From: a virus | Virus record (IMG/VR): IMGVR_UViG_3300044974_001051 | Location: 1-20,190 of that record | DNA length: 20,190 bases | Reading direction: 5' to 3' (one strand) | In this document: positions 7,328 through 13,525 of the stretch, piece by piece | Layout of the letters: each line of letters starts with the position of its first letter | How positions within the stretch are numbered: position 1 is the stretch's first letter | Notes under the pieces: model-generated | The model's database searches: none | What the model was told of the DNA's origin: nothing | The model's input: only the letters and a program-made list of their open reading frames with translations | Position numbers and translations under genes: made by a program

Positions 7328-8574
7328 TGGCAGATAGGATTTATTCAGCCACTGACCGGCAAGTTGTACTAGCAGTAGCGCTTGCACTTCAGAAGCATCC
7401 TCTCATGCAAGAGCTGCCCATTTTTGAAGTGGGTACCCCGGTTGGTCAGCCACCAGTTAGAGTTGCTGTCCAGAAATTTAGAACTTACTCGGGTCTTGAA
7501 TTACCAGAGCCTGGCTTAACGCTATCCGTGTTTCCAACAGGTGGATACACATCGACAGCCTCTCTAGAAAATGAGCATTACACAATGGGTCGGCCTGACC
7601 CTGGCGAATATTCTGATCGCACGAGATTTAGGCTTACGATTCAAGCCTCTATTATTGAGGCAAGTTTTGATGTTCCTATTGCTGTCTCCTATTCTCTTCA
7701 AGAGAGTGAAGAATACGGGCCTTTTGGCCAGCGTTTTGAATTAGTCGAGCCTGCTAATCAAGACGAACCAGCTGAAGTAACAGGGGAAGCAATCATTTAT
7801 GTTGTCCCTTCTGAAGAAATGCTTCGAGACTTAATGACTATGATTCGGTACATAGTCCGAGATATAGGTCATTTTCAGCCTTACGGTATTCGCAACCCAT
7901 CTATTCTTTATACAAACTATCCAACTACATCAACAATTAGTCAAACCAATCCAGAGAACTTAGTGTTTCACAGGGCTGAAACAGTAATTGAATTTGATAT
8001 TTATGAGACAAACCTCGCTCGTTCAAACCAAGGTCTATTTATAGTCGAGACAGTCAAAACTCTTCTAATTGAAGATGAGTCAACTGAGGTTGACTTTGAA
8101 AACTTAGTTAACTACTTTGTTCCTCCTGAACCTGAAGAGGGAGAAGAGCCTTGGACAAATAGCCCAGTCCGAGATGCTGTAGATCTATATACTGTAATAC
8201 AGTATCCAGGATATACCCCTCCAACATTGAGCATTACTTCTCAGACAACTAGTGAAGTTGCCTTGACAGAGCAGACTCAATTTACGTTTACTGTTACAAG
8301 AATCGGAAACCTGGATATTATTAGCGAAGTTAACTGGCAGGTTACGGGCACTGGCCCCCTTCCCGCTTTAGCTATTCATTTTGAGGATTTAGAATATCCT
8401 TTGGATTCTCTCGAGTTTGATGTTGGGGAAGAGACACAAGTAATTACGTTTAAGACAGCTGGAGAGCTTTCCCTTCCAGCCGACAGATTTTTTAGTGTCA
8501 GTTTAATTAGACCTTCTGAAGGAACAGAAATTAATAGAGGAAGAGCTATTGGCGTAATTCTCGCTAGCGATTGA
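7327..8574 (+). CDS. Probable tail terminator/neck protein with C-terminal Calx-beta-like domain (415 aa)
   Basis: The ATG again overlaps the previous stop (TAATG). The N-terminal part (about 1-110) starts with a helix (DRQVVLAVALALQKHPLM) followed by strands and the segment LPEPGLTLSVFP, a layout similar to tail terminator/completion proteins (lambda U, T4 gp15 type); this is a weak resemblance. Residues about 297-415 look like a Calx-beta domain: LSITS near its start, FTVTRIG, an E-E-T-Q-V-I-T-F strand, D-x-F-F-S-V-S-L-x-x-P-S-E-G and a final GRAIGVILASD, matching the usual ending of such repeats. The acidic calcium ligands are not clearly all present. An acidic linker (about 258-275, PPEPEEGEEPW) separates the halves. 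Position directly before the sheath gene agrees with a role at the head end of the tail. Confidence 0.6.
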   Translation: MADRIYSATDRQVVLAVALALQKHPLMQELPIFEVGTPVGQPPVRVAVQKFRTYSGLELPEPGLTLSVFPTGGYTSTASLENEHYTMGRPDPGEYSDRTRFRLTIQASIIEASFDVPIAVSYSLQESEEYGPFGQRFELVEPANQDEPAEVTGEAIIYVVPSEEMLRDLMTMIRYIVRDIGHFQPYGIRNPSILYTNYPTTSTISQTNPENLVFHRAETVIEFDIYETNLARSNQGLFIVETVKTLLIEDESTEVDFENLVNYFVPPEPEEGEEPWTNSPVRDAVDLYTVIQYPGYTPPTLSITSQTTSEVALTEQTQFTFTVTRIGNLDIISEVNWQVTGTGPLPALAIHFEDLEYPLDSLEFDVGEETQVITFKTAGELSLPADRFFSVSLIRPSEGTEINRGRAIGVILASD

Positions 8575-8626
8575 CCACCCTTGACCGTCTTCATTTTGAT
8601 AAAACAAACAAAGCTAGAAAAGTAAT

Positions 8627-11600
8627 ATGAACCAACAACTATCTTTTCCTAACGTTAGTTTTCAGGAAACTCTCGTCGGGCCTATCCCATTCAATACAAA
8701 CTACCGCAACCGGGTGGGCATTGCCGGTATTTTTCGTCGAGGCCCTCGTGGTGCAGTCCGAGTTACTAACCGGCAAGATGCAGCCTATCTCTATGGAGAT
8801 GACAACTCTCCTGGTGCGGTTGCTGTTCGTCAGGTTCTACTTCAAGGTGCAACTGACATTGTCATTTCTCGCGCTACCCCTCGGGCTACCGCAGCTACTC
8901 TTGATCTAAAGTTTGCCAACGTTCTTCCTACTAACCAAGCTCAAGTTGGTTTTATTGGCAACATCCAGCAGTTTAATGCTGGCAATCAAGTTCAAACTAC
9001 TGGTCTAAAGCTGAATGTTCGATACGTTGGCCAGAGCTTTGAGACTGTTCGGGCAGCTGGCTTACTTAACGTTCGAGATACTAGCGCTCTTCCTAGTAGT
9101 GTTGATTACAATGGGCTGGGTCTTTTTGAGTACGTCGCTGAAGAGTATTTGAAAGGTGATCCTGGTTTTGTTGTTTCGACGGCTTTGACTGGCCGGTCAA
9201 ACACAATTGGCTTTACTCTCGCTTCTAGCGTAACGTTAGCTCTAAATGATGTTTTAACTCTTTCTACTCTAACTAACGTTGACGGTGTTCCGGTAGTTGG
9301 ACAAGTTTACGTTTTAACTAATGGTATGCAAATTACCATTGCTTCTGCAACGACTGCAACCGTCACTAAAAATCCAGGCACTCTACCTGCCGCGACTTAT
9401 TCTGCTCGCCAGATTAAAACTCTTGAGATTGCAAGTCTTCGCACTAGTCTAGCAAAAGACAGCTATCTCTACTTTTCTAACGCAAGTTTTAAGCTAACTG
9501 AAAACGCTGACCCCTCAAATAACCCGGTTTCTCTAAAAGGCGTTTTAAGCTCAACCTCTGTTGGAGTTATCATTCCCCAAGGCGCTATTCCATCTGTTGA
9601 GCAAATCATCTCATCAACCGCGACGGTTAGCGCCCCTGCAACTTATATTCCAGTTTCTGGTTCTGTTGAGAACCAGATTCAATGGATGTACGCTGATCGC
9701 ACTTTAGAAAGCAACCAATCTTTTGTTGCTAACTTAAAGCCCGGTCGGCTTTTGTACTCTGGTTCAGCGGTTGTTTTTAACAGCACTTCTAGCACTCCCT
9801 TGATGGTAATGTCAGTTGCTGCTGATGACCCTTCTAACCCAAACCGAGTTCGGTTTTTAGTTAAAGGGCAGATCGCGACCGTTCTGACTAACGCTTCGGT
9901 TTCTCTCTACGAAACTTCTAAGAATCTCTACATCTTCTCTTCCACATTTAGGGCAAGATCTGGCGGTCTCCCAGAGTACGTAAAAAATCCTTCGGCTAGC
10001 GTTACTGTTTCTTCAAACGCGATAAACGGAGCTGTTTCTCTTTCTGTAGCATCTGTTCCTTACCGACTTGACCCCGGCTTTGAAATTAACTTTTCCAACG
10101 GGTCAAAATTTACAGTTGGCACTCAAACTCCTGCCTCTGTTTCATCGGCTACTATTTCTGGTACTCTTTCTGGCCCTGTTGCCGCAACTACTGTCGGCAC
10201 AGTTTCTGATCCTCTAGAGTATAAATTCATTCAGACTGCTTTTGAGGTAGACGACCGCAACGCTCTTGTTGACGCATTTCTTGTTTCAACTGAAGCTGTT
10301 CAAGCTAACAATTTTGACAATCGCATTCTGTTTGAGCGTGAAGATGGAGTTATCTTTGCTCCCTCGTCTGGCATTCAAGTTGACCTACCAGGCATTTCGA
10401 CCTCTAATAAGATTGCGTTTCTTAAGGGGGGTACGTTTAACGTTCCTGTTGCCTATGCTTCCGTAGCTTTAGGTTCTGCTGCTGGCGAGCAAGACTTCTC
10501 GGTTGGTATGACAGCTTCCCAAATTCTCACTGAACTAAAAGAAGCGATTGAACTTGACGCGATGATGATGGGTCTTCTTAGAGAGCCTATTATTTCGGCT
10601 AACTTGAATCCCCCAACTCTGAGTCTTGCCACCGGGTATACAGGCACTGACGCAAATCGCATTCGGGCTACTCTAACTCGCGAAGTTAAGGGGGTGTCTT
10701 CTGGTGTTACTGCTGATGACCTTTTGTTTAACTCTAGCAACATTTCCGATTCCAACTCTAAGTATGGAGCGGATCTAAGGTTTAGTGGGGCGATTGATGG
10801 TTCCAGCGCTGCTTATCAAGATTTCTACTCTATTGATTCTGACCCACTGCTTCGAGTTGTAGCCTTATCAGAAGGTGCTTACGGCAATAAGCTTAAGGTT
10901 AGTGTCACCCCCGGACGGGACGGTCAGTTTACTCTCTTTGTTTTAGATGAAGATAGTTCTTCTTACCAAAATGTTCCTGGTTCGGAAACGATGGCGCTTT
11001 CGACTCGGGATGTTGAAACTGACGGTTTGTTTAACGCCTCGGCTAATAGCCGACTGGTTCGTTGTTACTATCTACCCGCTGTTGATGGTAAAGAGTTGAC
11101 TGAACTAGAACTAAATAAAGTTCCTGTTCGACTTGCGCCGTCTTATGGCGATCGCATTCCTGTCTTTAATACCGCAAACCAATCTACCAGCTCGTTCTCT
11201 CTTCCTCTTTATGCTCAAGCGGCTTTTGGTGATTCTTATCTCCAAAATATTTACTTGAGTGAAGGCCAAGACACTGTTGTTGCAAGTTTGCCTGCTGCCG
11301 ATCGAGCTGCTATTCTTCGCCAGGCTGTTCAGGAGCTAGAAGGTCAAGATATTTCAATCTTATATGCCGCTGGGTATGATGCGGGCGACCGTAACTTCTC
11401 GGGCGTGACCGAAGAGATTATTGGCCAGGTCAATCGGGCTAATGTTTCTACTGGTCTAAGAACGGGTGTTATTCAAGCCCCCCGTAATCTTTCTGGGACT
11501 CAAGCTTTGAGCTTAGCCTCTGCCCAGAACAATCCTCGAATTGTTTTGGTTGGTGGGCACACCTCAATGGCTGGAGTTAGCGGTTTTAACAATACTCCTG

Positions 11601-12154
11601 GGGCTGGCTTTTATGTAGGTTTGTTGGCAGCTAACCCTCCTGAAATATCTCCCGCTGCTGCTGGCGAGGGAATGGTTCCAAATGGCGTCGTTTCTGTTGA
11701 CACTCCTTCAAACACAACCTATCTGGATGCCGTCACTCGCGCTCGGACTGAAGTTCTCTTCTACGACGCGGGCCTTGGAGTCTATAAGTTTCTAAATGGT
11801 TTGTCAACTACTTCTAACAGTAGTGATCGGTACGTCTCTGTGCGACGGATGGCTGACCAAATTCTTCACGACCTGTATCTTAATCTAGTGTGGGTTCGCT
11901 CAAATAGGAACACCACTTCTTTAAGAGCCCAGGTAGCAGTTGCGGTTGACGCCTATCTTCAAAGCCTGACCCGTGAAGGGCGAATCTCGAGCTTCCGAAA
12001 CACGATTTGTAACGAAAGTAACAACACACCAACCACTATCTCTCAGGGCATTCTAAACATCGCGTTGCTCTACACGCCAGTATACCCGGCTGACTTTATC
12101 AGGGTCAGCGTTACCCGAGAAATTGCAGATTCCCTGAGCCTGCAAACCCAGTAA
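8627..12154 (+). CDS. Tail sheath protein, unusually large (1175 aa)
   Basis: This is the contractile sheath subunit. The N-terminus has the sheath pattern: a 'GPIPFNTNYRNRVGIAGIFRRGP' region followed by a 'TNRQDAAYLYG' segment and VAVRQVLLQGATDIVISRA. The domain containing VVALSEGAYGNKLKVSV (about 740) and the C-terminal third are also sheath-like: a Walker-independent 'ILYAAGYD'/'IVLVGGH' Rossmann-like core, VRRMADQILHDLYLN, and a C-terminal strand with YPADFIRVSVTREI. Typical sheaths are roughly 400-700 residues. Here about 600 extra residues (roughly 130-735), Ser/Thr/Val-rich and beta-like, lie between the N-terminal segment and the spaGAYGN domain, and are probably exposed on the tail surface. 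The ATG has GAAAAG upstream with short spacing. The tail tube gene follows 40 bp later, the standard pair for contractile tails. Confidence 0.85.
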   Translation: MNQQLSFPNVSFQETLVGPIPFNTNYRNRVGIAGIFRRGPRGAVRVTNRQDAAYLYGDDNSPGAVAVRQVLLQGATDIVISRATPRATAATLDLKFANVLPTNQAQVGFIGNIQQFNAGNQVQTTGLKLNVRYVGQSFETVRAAGLLNVRDTSALPSSVDYNGLGLFEYVAEEYLKGDPGFVVSTALTGRSNTIGFTLASSVTLALNDVLTLSTLTNVDGVPVVGQVYVLTNGMQITIASATTATVTKNPGTLPAATYSARQIKTLEIASLRTSLAKDSYLYFSNASFKLTENADPSNNPVSLKGVLSSTSVGVIIPQGAIPSVEQIISSTATVSAPATYIPVSGSVENQIQWMYADRTLESNQSFVANLKPGRLLYSGSAVVFNSTSSTPLMVMSVAADDPSNPNRVRFLVKGQIATVLTNASVSLYETSKNLYIFSSTFRARSGGLPEYVKNPSASVTVSSNAINGAVSLSVASVPYRLDPGFEINFSNGSKFTVGTQTPASVSSATISGTLSGPVAATTVGTVSDPLEYKFIQTAFEVDDRNALVDAFLVSTEAVQANNFDNRILFEREDGVIFAPSSGIQVDLPGISTSNKIAFLKGGTFNVPVAYASVALGSAAGEQDFSVGMTASQILTELKEAIELDAMMMGLLREPIISANLNPPTLSLATGYTGTDANRIRATLTREVKGVSSGVTADDLLFNSSNISDSNSKYGADLRFSGAIDGSSAAYQDFYSIDSDPLLRVVALSEGAYGNKLKVSVTPGRDGQFTLFVLDEDSSSYQNVPGSETMALSTRDVETDGLFNASANSRLVRCYYLPAVDGKELTELELNKVPVRLAPSYGDRIPVFNTANQSTSSFSLPLYAQAAFGDSYLQNIYLSEGQDTVVASLPAADRAAILRQAVQELEGQDISILYAAGYDAGDRNFSGVTEEIIGQVNRANVSTGLRTGVIQAPRNLSGTQALSLASAQNNPRIVLVGGHTSMAGVSGFNNTPGAGFYVGLLAANPPEISPAAAGEGMVPNGVVSVDTPSNTTYLDAVTRARTEVLFYDAGLGVYKFLNGLSTTSNSSDRYVSVRRMADQILHDLYLNLVWVRSNRNTTSLRAQVAVAVDAYLQSLTREGRISSFRNTICNESNNTPTTISQGILNIALLYTPVYPADFIRVSVTREIADSLSLQTQ

Positions 12155-12194
12155 GTTTTCCACCCCAGTAGACCTTAACCCCCGATAAGCTAAC

Positions 12195-12932
12195 ATGGCA
12201 ATTTTCACAGCAAATTCTTCCCCTGCTGGGGCCGCGATTAATAATTCTATTAAGGATCCAATGCAGGGCTTTGACGCCGATGTCTGGGTCATTGACCAAG
12301 CGACCGGCAACCAGCTTTTAGTTGGGCGCTTTACCAGCATCCAGCTAACTATCCGAAACGCGACTGAGCCTTACATGGAATTTAACCAACGCATTCCCCG
12401 AATGCTTGATGGTGAATTTCAGTTCGGTTGGGTTTTAGAACGGGGTCTTATTGACACCCGTCTTCTAGAGTCTACCTTTGGCTTTGATGACATTCGTCGT
12501 GAAATGCGCATTGGTCGCAGCCCAAGGATGGTAATCACCTTTGATCTTTCTGCACCTGAACTTGACGAACGGTCACTCAACAACGTTGATCTTCGGAACA
12601 ATAATCTTGGCGAACTGCTAGTCAACGGAAATGATAACTCCCGTCGTCGGCGTCACTCGGTCGGCCAATATAGATTGGTCTATTGTAAAGTTGACAGTAT
12701 GACTATCGGCGCGATGGCCGGACGTTCAGTAATTGCTGTTCGTTGGGAAGGCCTGGCTGAAGGGATCAGTTACGTCGATTCCTCGTCTGTGTGGGCCGGG
12801 ACTGTTGTTGGTAATCCCTTTACGCCTGCGGACAGTCAGAATACAAACTCTGTATTTTATAACCAGGCCACTATTGTTAATGATGCTCGGCCTACTTGGG
12901 CTTTGCAAAACGGAAACACTTTCGCTCTTTAG
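12195..12932 (+). CDS. Tail tube protein (245 aa)
   Basis: The gene directly follows the sheath gene, where myoviruses encode the inner tube. The content fits the tube/gp19-like fold: an N-terminal 'FTANSS' segment, then VGRFTSIQLTIRNATEPYMEF (residues about 43-63), a GEFQFGWVLERGLID segment typical of tube loops, and a beta-hairpin region containing YRLVYCKVDSMTI. The Arg-rich stretch RRRRH (about 151-155) and the Asn-rich segment before it form a likely loop. The last 40 residues are polar. It has no signal peptide or membrane segment. The start has only a weak purine stretch upstream. The call rests on position and general pattern more than on exact family motifs. Confidence 0.7.
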   Translation: MAIFTANSSPAGAAINNSIKDPMQGFDADVWVIDQATGNQLLVGRFTSIQLTIRNATEPYMEFNQRIPRMLDGEFQFGWVLERGLIDTRLLESTFGFDDIRREMRIGRSPRMVITFDLSAPELDERSLNNVDLRNNNLGELLVNGNDNSRRRRHSVGQYRLVYCKVDSMTIGAMAGRSVIAVRWEGLAEGISYVDSSSVWAGTVVGNPFTPADSQNTNSVFYNQATIVNDARPTWALQNGNTFAL

Positions 12933-12949
12933 TATAGGGTGGAGTTTTG

Positions 12950-12967
12950 GTTAGGGCATGCTCTAAC
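12950..12967. other. Near-perfect 18-nt palindrome
   Basis: GTTAGGGCATGCTCTAAC is its own inverted repeat apart from one G-T pair; arms GTTAGG and TCTAAC flank a self-complementary GCATGC centre. It lies 17 bp after the tube gene stop. It could be a protein-binding operator or an RNA hairpin protecting the transcript end. No T-tract follows. Confidence 0.45.
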
Positions 12968-12984
12968 AGCCTTCCCAGGCAGAC

Positions 12985-13044
12985 GAGTTGCGTTGAGTGG
13001 AGATGAGGGGAGTCGAGTTGAGATGAACCGAGTTGAGTTGAGAC
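12985..13044 (+). repeat. GAGNN pentanucleotide array 1 (12 units)
   Basis: Twelve consecutive 5-nt units stay perfectly in phase from 12985. Ten are GAG plus two variable bases (TT, TG, AT, GG, TC, TT, AT, TT, TT, AC); units 2 and 9 deviate (GCGTT, GAACC). The triplet is conserved while the dinucleotide varies, so this is not simple slippage of one fixed unit. Confidence 0.85.
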
Positions 13045-13094
13045 GCTGTGCCTAAGCACTTTTCAATTCTAGTTTGTAATCTTCAGAACGACAA

Positions 13095-13112
13095 CTGGGC
13101 CTAAAAGCCCAG
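13095..13112 (+). other. Short hairpin CTGGGC/GCCCAG
   Basis: CTGGGC (13095-13100) pairs perfectly with GCCCAG (13107-13112) around the loop CTAAAA. It lies between GAGNN array 1 and the strong terminator, 14 nt before the terminator stem. It might be a companion or alternative structure in the transcript leader. Confidence 0.45.
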
Positions 13113-13126
13113 AGTAGATACAAAGT

Positions 13127-13162
13127 AGAAACCCCAGGAGGCCTAAACTTCCTGGGGTTTCT
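13127..13162 (+). terminator. Strong intrinsic terminator-like hairpin
   Basis: AGAAACCCCAGGA (13127-13139) pairs perfectly over 13 bp with TCCTGGGGTTTCT (13150-13162) around a 10-nt loop, and the run GGGGTTTCTTTAG gives a T-rich 3' end on the plus strand. It should end transcripts from the capsid-sheath-tube block. Because the A-rich 5' flank mirrors the T-rich 3' flank, some activity on the minus strand is possible. Confidence 0.75.
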
Positions 13163-13184
13163 TTAGCCATTTTCAGGCTACGTC

Positions 13185-13234
13185 GAGTTGAGTTGAGTCG
13201 AGTAGAGCAGAGTGGAGTTGAGCCGAGAAGAGGC
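13185..13234 (+). repeat. GAGNN pentanucleotide array 2 (10 units)
   Basis: Ten perfect in-phase GAG triplets separated by dinucleotides TT, TT, TC, TA, CA, TG, TT, CC, AA, GC. The array begins exactly 200 bp after the start of array 1, and about 22 bp after the terminator. Confidence 0.85.
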
Positions 13235-13342
13235 GGTTTTTGTCAACCGAAGCTGACTTGAACAATCTAACACACTGCCGCGACTAGGTGCAAGCTGCTT
13301 GGCTGGGTGGCGAGCCTGCTTTACATAAAGGGGTAGAAAGGC

Positions 13343-13374
13343 CAAACCCCCAGCCGGTTAGGACTGAGGGTTTG
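13343..13374. other. AAACCCC-type hairpin, second copy
   Basis: CAAACCCCCAG (13343-13353) pairs with CTGAGGGTTTG (13364-13374) with one mismatch around a 10-nt loop. Its arms resemble those of the terminator at 13127 (AAACCCC/GGGGTTT) and it sits similarly relative to its GAGNN array, but no T-run follows on the plus strand, so it is a degenerate or non-terminating counterpart. Confidence 0.5.
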
Positions 13375-13383
13375 CAAAACGCC

Positions 13384-13448
13384 GAGTTGAGTCGAGTGGA
13401 GAAGAGCTGAGCTGAGTCGAGGTGAGCAGAGGAGAGCGGAGGCGACTT
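13384..13448 (+). repeat. GAGNN pentanucleotide array 3 (12 GAG units plus one GACTT)
   Basis: Twelve in-phase GAG triplets with spacers TT, TC, TG, AA, CT, CT, TC, GT, CA, GA, CG, GC, followed by GACTT as a degenerate thirteenth. The array starts 199 bp after array 2 and ends about 77 bp before the hub gene start, so it would lie in the hub mRNA leader if the promoter is upstream of it. Confidence 0.85.
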
Positions 13449-13525
13449 CTCTACTATATACCTTGCGCACTTAGCTTGCAACTTAGGCAGTTAAGGTCAA
13501 AGTATATTTATGAATAGATTATTAG

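Larger units (their letters stand above)
12933..13525 (+). promoter_or_regulatory. 593-bp non-coding region between tube and hub genes
   Basis: No plausible gene is present. In order the region holds a near-palindrome (12950-12967), GAGNN array 1 (12985-13044), a short hairpin (13095-13112), a strong terminator (13127-13162), GAGNN array 2 (13185-13234), a second AAACCCC-type hairpin (13343-13374), GAGNN array 3 (13384-13448) and an AT-rich leader (about 13450-13525, with TATATA at 13456 and TATATTTA at 13503) before the hub start. The terminator implies that tube and hub genes are separate transcripts or that read-through is controlled, so a promoter for the hub gene should lie in this region. 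Confidence 0.6.

Noticed and set aside
8627-12154. Two genes fused by missing stop (sheath plus fibre)
   Set aside because: Sheath landmarks occur at both ends with the extra region between them, so this is an insertion within one gene and not an end-to-end fusion.
1094-12932. Contractile injection system (tailocin or thylakoid-type CIS) instead of a phage
   Set aside because: A major capsid protein and a prohead protease/scaffold are encoded in the same block, so DNA-filled heads are expected.
13095-13112. tRNA or other structured RNA gene
   Set aside because: Only an isolated 6-bp hairpin is present; there is no cloverleaf, T-loop motif or acceptor stem.
12985-13448. CRISPR array
   Set aside because: The unit is only 5 nt with 2 variable bases; there are no 20-40-nt repeats separated by unique spacers.
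13284-13481. Minus-strand reading frame of 65 codons across the GAGNN arrays
   Set aside because: It is created by the repeats (SAQLFSTRLNSA-like low complexity), has no ribosome-binding site and no neighbours on its strand.
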